A stretch of DNA of 22,966 nt, from contig CAZVTJ010000011.1 in NCBI GenBank assembly GCA_964630015.1, forward strand, positions 1 through 22,966, in the 5' to 3' direction. The stretch is from CAZERT01 sp964630015 (GTDB lineage: Bacteria > Patescibacteriota > Microgenomatia > UBA10105 > UBA927). This document shows, piece by piece, positions 7,508 to 14,714 of this stretch. The notes below the pieces were generated by a model that saw only the letters and a list, made by a program, of their open reading frames with translations, was not told where the DNA came from and did not search any database. The position numbers were made by a program, and so were the translations under genes. Each line of letters starts with the position of its first letter. Positions within the stretch are counted from its first letter, which is position 1.

Positions 7508-8530
7508 TTACTCCTGCCTCATCGACAATCCAACCGCTACATGGAAAAGCGGACCTTCCGGTACCAAAACACCAAACCGTTGTTCCATCCGAAGTCCAAC
7601 CCATGGGTTGGCAAGTTGTGTTTCAATTCCTAAATTTTCCGCAAAAAAAGCCACCATTCCCGGGAGCTTTGCACTTCCACCGGCAAGAATAATCGCCTCT
7701 ACTTTTTCCGTTTTCCGTTTATTTTCAAAATACGCAATTGCACGCTTCATCTCCGTTGCAATGGAATCCATAATCGGTCGTACCGCACCAAGTATTTTTC
7801 CTTCCAGCATATTTTTGTCGAGTCCATATGTTTTTTTATACTCTTCCGCCTGAACAGGATTAAAATCAAGCGATTGTGCAACACCACGGGACAATGCTTC
7901 TCCTCCCGCGGCGATTGAACGTGTTACTGATAAAATACCTGCCTGTAAAATCGCAATATCTGTCGTTTGTGCACCAAGTGAAGCAATCATTACGTTTTTG
8001 AGTGTCGGCACCGATCGGATAAGGGACCGTGATGACGCAATAATTTCCGTTTCGGCAGCAATAGGATCCAAATCCGCCATATCCAAAATCGTGTTATACC
8101 GTTCAACCAGTGCTTTCGGAGCGGCCACAAGCAACACTTCCATCTTTCCGTTTCCGGTATCTTTGGCATCTCGCAGAATGGAAAAATCCAAATTTACCTG
8201 ATCAAGGGGAAGAGGAATATACTGCTCCGCTTCCCATTGGATTGCGGAGGCTAATTCACGTTGAGATAATTGCGGCACTTCGATAACGCGCGTAAATACC
8301 TGCGATTCGGGAAGGGCAACATTGACGGTTCTCGACCGGATTCCGGCGTCTTTCACCAGTTGCTTAATCGTATAGGCAATCGACTGAAGGTCTATAGTGG
8401 AATTGGACGTTGTTTTTGTCGGAGTAGGAACACTACCTGCCGCAAGAAGGGTAAAAATATTACGGCTACGTTCAAGTTCAATTGCTTTAATCGAATGGGA
8501 ACCGATATCAAGACCAAGTATGGTACTCAT
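7508..8530 (-). CDS. pilM: Type IV pilus assembly ATPase-fold protein PilM
   Basis: PilM is a cytoplasmic actin/FtsA-fold protein that binds nucleotide and the N-terminal tail of PilN. The 340-residue protein opens with the phosphate-1 motif LGLDIGSHSIKAIEL (about residues 5-19). It has the family block RELASAIQWEAEQYIPLPLDQVNLDF, and near residue 285 the adenosine-loop-like ILAGGSAKLPG. These blocks are diagnostic for PilM. The gene starts 17 bases after the PilX-like gene and is followed by pilN after 12 bases. Confidence 0.94.
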   Translation of the reverse strand: MSTILGLDIGSHSIKAIELERSRNIFTLLAAGSVPTPTKTTSNSTIDLQSIAYTIKQLVKDAGIRSRTVNVALPESQVFTRVIEVPQLSQRELASAIQWEAEQYIPLPLDQVNLDFSILRDAKDTGNGKMEVLLVAAPKALVERYNTILDMADLDPIAAETEIIASSRSLIRSVPTLKNVMIASLGAQTTDIAILQAGILSVTRSIAAGGEALSRGVAQSLDFNPVQAEEYKKTYGLDKNMLEGKILGAVRPIMDSIATEMKRAIAYFENKRKTEKVEAIILAGGSAKLPGMVAFFAENLGIETQLANPWVGLRMEQRFGVLVPEGPLFHVAVGLSMRQE

Positions 8531-8547
8531 AGGCAGGGTTACTTTCG

Positions 8548-9363
8548 TTAATGGACAATATCTCCTTCGCTATATAGCACATAATCAAACAGTGATGGTG
8601 GTGTCTTAAATAGCCGGACCACTGTTATTTTTCTAGTTGCTCCCCCGGGAATGCTTCCTGTTGAGGTAATCGTATTCCCCTGGGGAGGTAGCGTAGAATT
8701 TACACCTTTAACATATACTAAAGCGTTTGAATAATATGGCCGCACATGGAAAAACCCAGCTGCTGGTGAATTGGGAATCCAGATTTCAGCAGCCGCCATA
8801 CCGGATAATCCGGTTCCACAATCGTTTGTGTCGAATGTTCGCGTAAACCCATTATTTCTTGAAAGGGGATCATACACATATCGAACAGTGGAATAGGTTC
8901 CTGTGGGAGTTTTTCTAAATACGGTCAATTCAATAGCTGGCATCGAATCACTATCCGTTGCCTGTTTCCAACAAAAATACAAACTTCCGGAAAACCTAGT
9001 ATTCCAATCTATGGCACCTGTTGATGTATGACCCGTTAAAAACACCGTCCCTGCCTGACCGACACGTGTGGTTGTTAAGGGGAGTTGATATGGAGTAATG
9101 TCTGTCCCCAAATCGGAAACGGTCGAAACATACGTTAATCCATTATCATACTGTCCCTGTGCATTTTGAAATGTTGCAAGAGATTGCTCAATACCAGCCT
9201 CCGCCGCTGAAAACGCCCGAGCGGAATCTTCAAACTGGCTGGTAACCCGGATATCCGTAGTTGTACGGTTGATGAGCGATAATCCAACGGTTAATGCTAT
9301 CGTCATAACCAATACGATAATCAGCACTGTTTGACCTGAACGAACTTGCCGAAACTGATGCAT
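8548..9363 (-). CDS. PilX-like N-terminal-domain pilus protein
   Basis: The protein (271 residues from the chosen start) begins MHQFRQVRSG, followed by a hydrophobic helix QTVLIIVLVMTIALTVGLSL and then the typical segment FEDSARAFSAAEAGIEQSL. This matches PilX N-terminal-domain proteins, minor pilin-like components of the pilus tip or priming complex. The helix lacks the glutamate at position 5 after the glycine, so processing may be atypical. The reading frame can be extended to a GTG at 9402 or an ATG at 9378, but both lie upstream of or inside a strong -10 box (9370-9375). The ATG at 9363, six bases after that box, is therefore the likely start, with leaderless or near-leaderless translation. 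Confidence 0.82.
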   Translation of the reverse strand: MHQFRQVRSGQTVLIIVLVMTIALTVGLSLINRTTTDIRVTSQFEDSARAFSAAEAGIEQSLATFQNAQGQYDNGLTYVSTVSDLGTDITPYQLPLTTTRVGQAGTVFLTGHTSTGAIDWNTRFSGSLYFCWKQATDSDSMPAIELTVFRKTPTGTYSTVRYVYDPLSRNNGFTRTFDTNDCGTGLSGMAAAEIWIPNSPAAGFFHVRPYYSNALVYVKGVNSTLPPQGNTITSTGSIPGGATRKITVVRLFKTPPSLFDYVLYSEGDIVH

Positions 9364-9369
9364 ACTTTT

Positions 9370-9396
9370 ATTATACATGTTTTTTCCATCTGTCAA
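9370..9396 (-). promoter_or_regulatory. Internal promoter before the PilX-like gene
   Basis: On the minus strand a perfect TTGACA (9391-9396) and a perfect TATAAT (9370-9375) are separated by 15 bases. The start codon ATG at 9363 follows after six bases, so the transcript should begin at or within a base or two of the ATG. The short 15-base spacer is below the 17-base optimum but both hexamers are perfect. This would give pilX-like, pilM, pilN and pilO a transcript independent of the pilD operon. Confidence 0.65.
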
Positions 9397-9410
9397 ACGC
9401 ACAGGGAAAT

Positions 9411-9989
9411 TTATTCCTGCTTATTTCGTAACACTATTTCCGTTGAAAAATCCATTTTCATCGTTTCATCAATGTGCGCCTGCACATCTTTCGGGGCAAG
9501 ACTAAAATCTACCCGAATTTTTAATGGAATGTTACCATCATCTGCGCTATAGCAAGTGAATACCGGATGGCTTGAACTGCAATTCGTTTCATTAGATGAA
9601 GAAATTAAAGTTACGGAATTCCCTAATATTTGTGTAACTTCACCAGTACCGTCTTCAACGGTAAGCAGTGATACCGAATCATTATTCGTACATCCAAATT
9701 CATACTCAGTGGTATTTCCAAGTTCATCTGTTTTGGTTAATGGTAGTGTTGAATTTACAAAACCAGCTATACTACAACCCCCAGGTGCCACAACTGCATC
9801 AGCAATATATCGATTCAGGGTATCAATAGCAAAATCACCTGCCTGTTTTACAGCCCTCATTTTTTCTACCTTAATATTTGCACGAATGGTTGCAATGGTA
9901 ATCTGCGTAATGATAAGGGAGACAAACATAAGAATTACTCCAACAATTAATAGTTCAATAAGAGTAAATCCTACAGATTTGTATTTCAT
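9411..9989 (-). CDS. PilW/GspJ-like minor prepilin
   Basis: The 192-residue protein begins MKYKSVG followed by FTLIELLIVGVIL, a class III (type IV) prepilin signal with cleavage after the glycine and Glu5 present. The mature N-terminal helix would anchor it in the membrane until it is built into the pilus. The region IRANIKVEKMRAVKQAGDFAIDTLNRYI resembles PilW and GspJ minor pilins. It has a four-cysteine C-terminal domain. It starts one base after the PilV-like gene's stop. The name PilW is by resemblance and position; the function as a minor pilin is more certain. Confidence 0.8.
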   Translation of the reverse strand: MKYKSVGFTLIELLIVGVILMFVSLIITQITIATIRANIKVEKMRAVKQAGDFAIDTLNRYIADAVVAPGGCSIAGFVNSTLPLTKTDELGNTTEYEFGCTNNDSVSLLTVEDGTGEVTQILGNSVTLISSSNETNCSSSHPVFTCYSADDGNIPLKIRVDFSLAPKDVQAHIDETMKMDFSTEIVLRNKQE

Positions 9990-9990
9990 A

Positions 9991-10416
9991 TCATTTCCAT
10001 TGTGTCAGTATCGATTGTACGGAAATATTTTTCAATTCTCCCTTTTCCTGCCAAGAAACAGTTGATGTAACATTTACACAATTTACACCGCAGGTATGAT
10101 CAAAAGTAAGCGTTTGAATAAAACTTTCTCCTGTTGGTTGACTGTCATACAGTTGACCATCGGATACATATTTTATACCTGAATTCAAGATAAATTCACT
10201 CCAATCTTTATCCCGTAATTGACGTGCCAATTCAATACCATTTTGAGCACGTTTTGTCGCCTGACTTCGTTGTGAAACATCAGTAGAACGGGAGAGGGAA
10301 GACGTTGTTGCGGAAATAAGTCCAGCTAAAATCATGATAATAACAGCAATAGCAATGATCATTTCTACCATTGATTGCCCTGACCGTGATATAACGTATT
10401 TCCATTTGTATAACAT
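9991..10416 (-). CDS. PilV/GspI-like minor prepilin
   Basis: The 141-residue protein has an N-terminal leader ending in SRSG, then QSMVEMIIAIAVIIMILAGLI. The residue after the glycine is glutamine rather than phenylalanine, but Glu5 is retained. The segment ATKRAQNGIELARQLRDKDW matches PilV-type minor pilins common in Patescibacteria. Its 14-residue leader is longer than usual. It lies between the FimT-like pseudopilin (9 bases upstream) and the PilW-like gene (1 base downstream), so these were probably co-inherited as a minor pilin set. Two cysteines (HTCGVNC) may form a disulfide. Confidence 0.78.
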   Translation of the reverse strand: MLYKWKYVISRSGQSMVEMIIAIAVIIMILAGLISATTSSLSRSTDVSQRSQATKRAQNGIELARQLRDKDWSEFILNSGIKYVSDGQLYDSQPTGESFIQTLTFDHTCGVNCVNVTSTVSWQEKGELKNISVQSILTQWK

Positions 10417-10425
10417 AAACCTTTT

Positions 10426-10899
10426 TTAAGTTATTTGTTCTTCAAGAATACTTCCTGATGGAGTTATTGTTACCTTGTAATACGGATCACCATCAAAGGA
10501 AAAAGTGATTATCAAATCGCCTCCAAGTGAAGTTCCTTGTGTTACGGGTAAAAACTGGACGGAAAAAGAAGGACTAATGGTAATCGTATTTGGTACCTTG
10601 ATAGTCTGGATTGGAACATTAGAATCAATGCTACATTGAGCACTCAATGTGTATGAAGAATTTGCTGGATCATTATATTCAACTTGGTAATACTCAAGAT
10701 CACCGCTACATCCATCCGGCTTATCTCCGGTAATGGCACGTGTTCTTGCATAATCTAGATTTGCAACAAAAGTTTTTACAGTCTGATAATTCCGTTGATT
10801 TTCGGTATAGTTTGTATAGTTAACCAAAATAAGCCCGCCCAATACCATAGAAATAGACACAACCACCATGAGTTCAATAAGGGTAAACCCGCGTTTCAT
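10426..10899 (-). CDS. FimT/GspH-like pseudopilin
   Basis: The start chosen (ATG at 10899) gives a 157-residue protein, MKRG then FTLIELMVVVSIS, a textbook prepilin peptidase site with a four-residue leader. An upstream in-frame ATG at 10953 would add 18 unlikely residues. The chosen ATG overlaps the TGA of the preceding pilin gene by four bases, which supports it. The body (YARTRAITGD..., then a beta-rich C-terminal half with FSFDGDPYYKVTITPSG) resembles GspH/FimT pseudopilins. It likely belongs to the priming or tip complex. Confidence 0.82.
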   Translation of the reverse strand: MKRGFTLIELMVVVSISMVLGGLILVNYTNYTENQRNYQTVKTFVANLDYARTRAITGDKPDGCSGDLEYYQVEYNDPANSSYTLSAQCSIDSNVPIQTIKVPNTITISPSFSVQFLPVTQGTSLGGDLIITFSFDGDPYYKVTITPSGSILEEQIT

Positions 10900-11339
10900 G
10901 GATTTGTGACTTGATAAAGAACAGCACCACTGGGACCTGCCGGTTTGGTACATATACCGGCTGTTTTTTCAAGAGTCTCAGACTCGCTAAACATGGAAAG
11001 GCAATACGAAGTGGTCGATGGACGCTCATAATAATACGTAAATCCCGTTACCGACGCTTTCGGATCAGTTGGAACTGTTTGCAGATATGTTGAAAATCCA
11101 GTAACACCTGCCAGACAATCCACTTCACTCATACCCGTACATGCAGGATACGTCAAATTATCCGCCCGATACATTTCAAGTGCCTGGCGAACCTGTTCAA
11201 TATCGCTTTTACGCTTCGAATCACGGGATTTGCGCGTTACGCTTCCATACGAAACAATCGCTGCCGCCATCATGACGGCAATAATTGAAAGCACAACCAA
11301 TATTTCAACAAGTGTATACCCAAGTGCCTTTTTTTTCAT
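10896..11339 (-). CDS. Type IV pilin, GspG-like, four cysteines
   Basis: The 147-residue protein begins MKKKALG followed by YTLVEILVVLSIIAV, a prepilin signal with tyrosine at +1 and Glu5. The segment RKSRDSKRKSDIEQVRQALEMYRADNLTYP is the alpha-1 continuation seen in GspG-type pilins. Four cysteines in the C-terminal half suggest two disulfides. A Shine-Dalgarno GGAG lies five bases before the ATG. It shares layout and the SYCL motif with the pilin just upstream in the operon, so the pair looks like an old tandem duplication. Confidence 0.85.
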   Translation of the reverse strand: MKKKALGYTLVEILVVLSIIAVMMAAAIVSYGSVTRKSRDSKRKSDIEQVRQALEMYRADNLTYPACTGMSEVDCLAGVTGFSTYLQTVPTDPKASVTGFTYYYERPSTTSYCLSMFSESETLEKTAGICTKPAGPSGAVLYQVTNP

Positions 11340-11346
11340 ACTGCTC

Positions 11347-11784
11347 CTATTGTTGTGACTTTATACAATAAAATGTTCCCGGTGTCGGAAGGGTGCAGGC
11401 ATTATTCGAACTATTACCCCGATCGGTTTCTAAAGTCGTACAGAGACAATATGATGACCCGCTCCCGGCTACCTGCGGTGTTGGATACGGCGTTCCCTTG
11501 GGATCATTGGGAATTGATTGCAGATATGTTTTTCCGTTTACCGTTTGCGGAAGTGCTGTGGGATACACATTCGTATCGGAATAAAATTGTTCCATTGCCT
11601 GCTGGAATGCCTGTAAATCCTGTTTTTTTCTTCCGTCACGCGTTTTTTTCTGAACTGTTGAATAGGAGGCAAGCGCAACGGTTAGCAAAATGCCGATAAT
11701 TGCAATAACGACAAGGAGTTCAACGAGGGTAAAACCGTTCTTTTTATTTAAAATCCGAATATGGAAAGAATCGGTTGTGTCCAT
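11347..11784 (-). CDS. Type IV pilin, GspG-like, overlapping pilD
   Basis: The 145-residue protein has the prepilin signal KKNG then FTLVELLVVIAIIGI, the helix KKTRDGRKKQDLQAFQQAMEQFYSDTNVYP, and four cysteines near the C-terminus. The nearest upstream ATG is at 11784, inside the end of pilD, giving a 17-residue leader and a 37-base overlap. The open frame runs further upstream to 12414, but that is a shadow of pilD. No ATG, GTG or TTG lies closer to the cleavage site; an ATT start at the pilD stop is a remote alternative. Confidence 0.8.
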   Translation of the reverse strand: MDTTDSFHIRILNKKNGFTLVELLVVIAIIGILLTVALASYSTVQKKTRDGRKKQDLQAFQQAMEQFYSDTNVYPTALPQTVNGKTYLQSIPNDPKGTPYPTPQVAGSGSSYCLCTTLETDRGNSSNNACTLPTPGTFYCIKSQQ

Positions 11785-12551
11785 ATACTCGCAATCACCA
11801 GTCCGAACAATAAAAACGGGCCAAATGCAACTTTTGCTTTGAGTGTTTTTTTCCGGGCTACAATCAGTATGACACCCACCAATGCACCCGTCAAGAATGC
11901 GGTATAGAGAGCAACAACCGTTCCGGGGAACCCCAACAGGAACCCGACAATTGCCCCGAGATACATATCCCCATCGCCCATGGCTTTCCCTTTGGAAAAT
12001 AGCCAAAGCAGAAAAAAAAACAGGAACGAACCGATTGCACTGGCAATATTGGGAAGGAAAAAGGTGCCGGTTATGTGATGTAACAGGAAACCGGACAGTA
12101 AAGGCATTAGAACGGAAATAAATACCCCAATAAGCAGAATTGGAAACGACATAACCTGATAAAACAAATCGGAAAAGAAAAGAACTGACAGTGTCCAAAA
12201 TACGAGCAAATGGAGTATTGCTTGGATAATCGTTGTGCCGGATATTACCGGAAGAAGGGAAGTGTACACAACAAGGGCTGATCCAATGCCTACAAATATT
12301 TCCGCTAGGGGATACCGCCAGGAAAGAAATTTCCCGCAACAGCGTGTTTTTCCTTTTTGCAGTACCCAAGAAACAATCGGAATAAGCTCTGTTGGCGTTA
12401 ACGTGTGACCGCAATGTTCACACCTGGACCGTCCGGTAACAAACGTTTCCCCCCGGACGGAGCGGTCAACAACAACCAAAAGAAACGAACCTAAGAAAAG
12501 ACCAAGAATAAACATCCCGATAAATACTATAGCCATAAGAATAGAATACAT
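11748..12551 (-). CDS. pilD: Prepilin peptidase (A24 family)
   Basis: PilD is the membrane aspartyl protease that removes prepilin leaders and methylates the new N-terminus. The 267-residue polytopic protein has the N-terminal methylase-type domain, GSFLLVVVDR then a cysteine cluster (C44, C47, C71, C72). Its catalytic aspartates are D128 (in SDLFYQV) and D195 (GDGD at 192-195). The cysteine cluster is unusual: the second pair is adjacent rather than CxxC. The start could be ATG at 12551 or the sixth codon at 12536; a -10-like box ends only two bases before the first ATG, which favours 12536 if that promoter is real. It is the first gene of the operon containing five pilin-like genes, all predicted substrates. 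Confidence 0.92.
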   Translation of the reverse strand: MYSILMAIVFIGMFILGLFLGSFLLVVVDRSVRGETFVTGRSRCEHCGHTLTPTELIPIVSWVLQKGKTRCCGKFLSWRYPLAEIFVGIGSALVVYTSLLPVISGTTIIQAILHLLVFWTLSVLFFSDLFYQVMSFPILLIGVFISVLMPLLSGFLLHHITGTFFLPNIASAIGSFLFFFLLWLFSKGKAMGDGDMYLGAIVGFLLGFPGTVVALYTAFLTGALVGVILIVARKKTLKAKVAFGPFLLFGLVIASIWTQPILSIFGF

Positions 12552-12553
12552 GT

Positions 12554-12561
12554 AGTATACA
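12554..12561. promoter_or_regulatory. Possible divergent -10 boxes between pilD and the YfhO-like gene
   Basis: The 20-base gap contains an overlapping palindromic GTATAC. It reads TATACT toward pilD (12554-12559) and TATACA toward the YfhO-like gene (12556-12561), with the + start codon ten bases on. No good -35 hexamers are visible on either side, so this is a tentative call. The two boxes overlap, so the two promoters could not be occupied together. Confidence 0.3.
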
Positions 12562-12571
12562 GAATATTCCT

Positions 12572-14713
12572 ATGAAAAAACGATCGGAAACGCATTGGAA
12601 TATACTTGCAGTTTTTTGGCTACTTTGCATATCCTTCATTTTCTGGCGACAACTTTTTATACCGAATATCGGTATTATTGCTACACCCGAATTTAGCGGG
12701 GTAGAATCTATAGATTTTGGGTATGCAACAAAATACTTTTACGGAAATGTCCTGAAACATTTAGAATTACCGATTTGGGCGCCATCAATCGGAAAAGGTT
12801 TTCCGATCCTTGGGGAGGGCCAAACCGGAATTTTTTATCTTCCGAACCTTCTTTTCTTTTCTGTTTTTTCCGTTCCGACAGCATATAATCTTTCAATTGT
12901 TTTTTGTTCTTTTGTCTCATCCTTGGGTTTCTATTTATTTTTGAAGAATCATTCCATAAACAATACAATTGCACTTCTGTTTGGCACATTATTCGGAAAC
13001 AGCGCATATTTCTATCTTCAAGCAGCACATATACCATTGATTCAGGGTTTTTCATTACTCCCGTGGATGTTTTATGCCATAGACTCATACATGAGGCATA
13101 AATCAAACATATCGCTCTTGTTTTTCTCGTTCCTACTCTCCCAACAGATTTTTACCGGAGCCCTGCAGACCGTATTTATCAGTTGTTCATTTGTTTTGGT
13201 ATACGCACTTTTGTTTGATAATGAAAATCGGTTTCAGTCCCTTTTGCATATCGGAATTTATACATTTGCAGGGGTTATGCTTTCGGGAATTCAACTTATA
13301 CCTTCAATTGAATTTCTATCCCAAATACCAAACTCCGGAATTCAATCGAACGGTATAGGCGGACAATTTTCTTTTCCCATTAAACATCTTTTAACGTATA
13401 TTAATCCTTTTATTTTCGGATCTCCAAAAAACGGAACATATGATTGGAATGGTGTCTCTGGTGGTTCCAATTATTGGGAAAATGTGGGCTATTTTGGCGC
13501 AATACCGCTCCTATTTCTTTTTACGGGATTTTTTGTCAATAAAAAAATACACTCAAAACCATTGTGGATTCTTCTTTGTTTAGGTTTTTTACTCATGTTG
13601 GGTTCCGCTTCACCAATTTATTTCCTATTCCACGTCTGGCCATTTTCTTTATTCCGTGTTCCGTCCAGGTATATCGTTCCATTCACTTTTTTACTGATTT
13701 CACTCTGCGCTCTCTATACCAATGGATTGATCAAAAAACTGAAAAAGCCGTTTCTCAAGTATGGAATATATACGATGATGCTCATAAATATGTATATCGT
13801 TTTTTCTTCTTTTACGAACTACCATAGAATTATTCCGCTCCGCCAGGTATCTTCGGGTCCTCAAGCCGCCGCAACATTTAAAAATGCGGACGTATATTAC
13901 ACCTATCAAAATCAGAAGAATTGGGCGAATGAATTTATCACGAAAGGGTGGAGCGATGAAACGCGCATCCAACTGTATGAATCCTTCCTGACGGCTAATA
14001 GAAATATTCTCTATGACCGAAAAAATGCATCGTTTCGGTCCGGACGGCCACTTCTGAAAAATTCACTGTCGGATCAGGCGATTCAGGAACTTTTATTTTA
14101 TGAGGATTCGTCTACCGCAGCCAAACTCATGCAAATCCAGGGAGTAAACACTCTCATTTCCGGATATGATTTACCCCAGCATAACAATATCTCCAAAATA
14201 GCCACAGTGTCATCCGATCCGGTAATATCCGTATACGCTATTACCGGGAGTGTTCCGAATTTTTATGTAACCGGATATCTTCCATATGTTGCCAGAACAG
14301 TCCAACAGGCGCTTTCAATATTGGAAAATCCAAAATTCCAACCAGGAAAGCACACTGTTATTTCCGAACAATCAGCCCGCCATCTAAAGCCCACATCATC
14401 TGCCGATTTTTCCTATGAACCAAAGGTTTCATATAAAAACAACAATACTATTGTCATTACAACACACCAATCCAAAACACCGGGGATACTTGTTTCTACC
14501 AATACGTTTTATCCCGGTTGGACAGCAACGATAAACGGGAAAAAAGCAACAATATTCCCCGTAAATATCAATCAATTCGGTATTATTGTTCCAGAAGATC
14601 CGGCACAAATAATATTTGAATTCAAACCTGTAAGCCTCTCTATTGGTGCAATGGTATCTTTCGCGGGGATCATAGCGGCCATAGTGATCAGTGTACTTCT
14701 GAAAAGACAATAA
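12572..14713 (+). CDS. YfhO-family polytopic membrane protein, putative GT-C glycosyltransferase
   Basis: The 713-residue protein has about a dozen hydrophobic segments in its first 400 residues, then a large extracytoplasmic domain and a final membrane helix (about 685-710). The first loop contains VESIDFGYATKYFYGNV...LPIWAPSIGKGFPILGEGQTGIFYLPN. The C-terminal region has the FYPGWTATINGKKA signature typical of the YfhO family. Family members are implicated in glycosylation of teichoic acids or surface polymers; the substrate here is unknown. It lies divergent from pilD and ends one base before the convergent DUF2723 gene. The T-rich codons reflect its hydrophobic make-up; transfer need not be invoked. 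Confidence 0.82.
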   Translation: MKKRSETHWNILAVFWLLCISFIFWRQLFIPNIGIIATPEFSGVESIDFGYATKYFYGNVLKHLELPIWAPSIGKGFPILGEGQTGIFYLPNLLFFSVFSVPTAYNLSIVFCSFVSSLGFYLFLKNHSINNTIALLFGTLFGNSAYFYLQAAHIPLIQGFSLLPWMFYAIDSYMRHKSNISLLFFSFLLSQQIFTGALQTVFISCSFVLVYALLFDNENRFQSLLHIGIYTFAGVMLSGIQLIPSIEFLSQIPNSGIQSNGIGGQFSFPIKHLLTYINPFIFGSPKNGTYDWNGVSGGSNYWENVGYFGAIPLLFLFTGFFVNKKIHSKPLWILLCLGFLLMLGSASPIYFLFHVWPFSLFRVPSRYIVPFTFLLISLCALYTNGLIKKLKKPFLKYGIYTMMLINMYIVFSSFTNYHRIIPLRQVSSGPQAAATFKNADVYYTYQNQKNWANEFITKGWSDETRIQLYESFLTANRNILYDRKNASFRSGRPLLKNSLSDQAIQELLFYEDSSTAAKLMQIQGVNTLISGYDLPQHNNISKIATVSSDPVISVYAITGSVPNFYVTGYLPYVARTVQQALSILENPKFQPGKHTVISEQSARHLKPTSSADFSYEPKVSYKNNNTIVITTHQSKTPGILVSTNTFYPGWTATINGKKATIFPVNINQFGIIVPEDPAQIIFEFKPVSLSIGAMVSFAGIIAAIVISVLLKRQ

Positions 14714-14714
14714 T

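Noticed and set aside
9364..9402. Upstream GTG/ATG start for the PilX-like gene
   Set aside because: The extension is occupied by perfect -35 and -10 hexamers and adds residues not typical of the family.
10900..10953. Longer start for the FimT/GspH-like gene
   Set aside because: It would overlap the upstream pilin and lengthen the leader to 22 residues; the four-base ATGA overlap at 10896-10899 is a better start.
11785..12414. A long N-terminal extension of the first pilin
   Set aside because: It is a shadow frame of pilD, lacks homology-like features, and would bury the prepilin signal 200 residues inside the protein.
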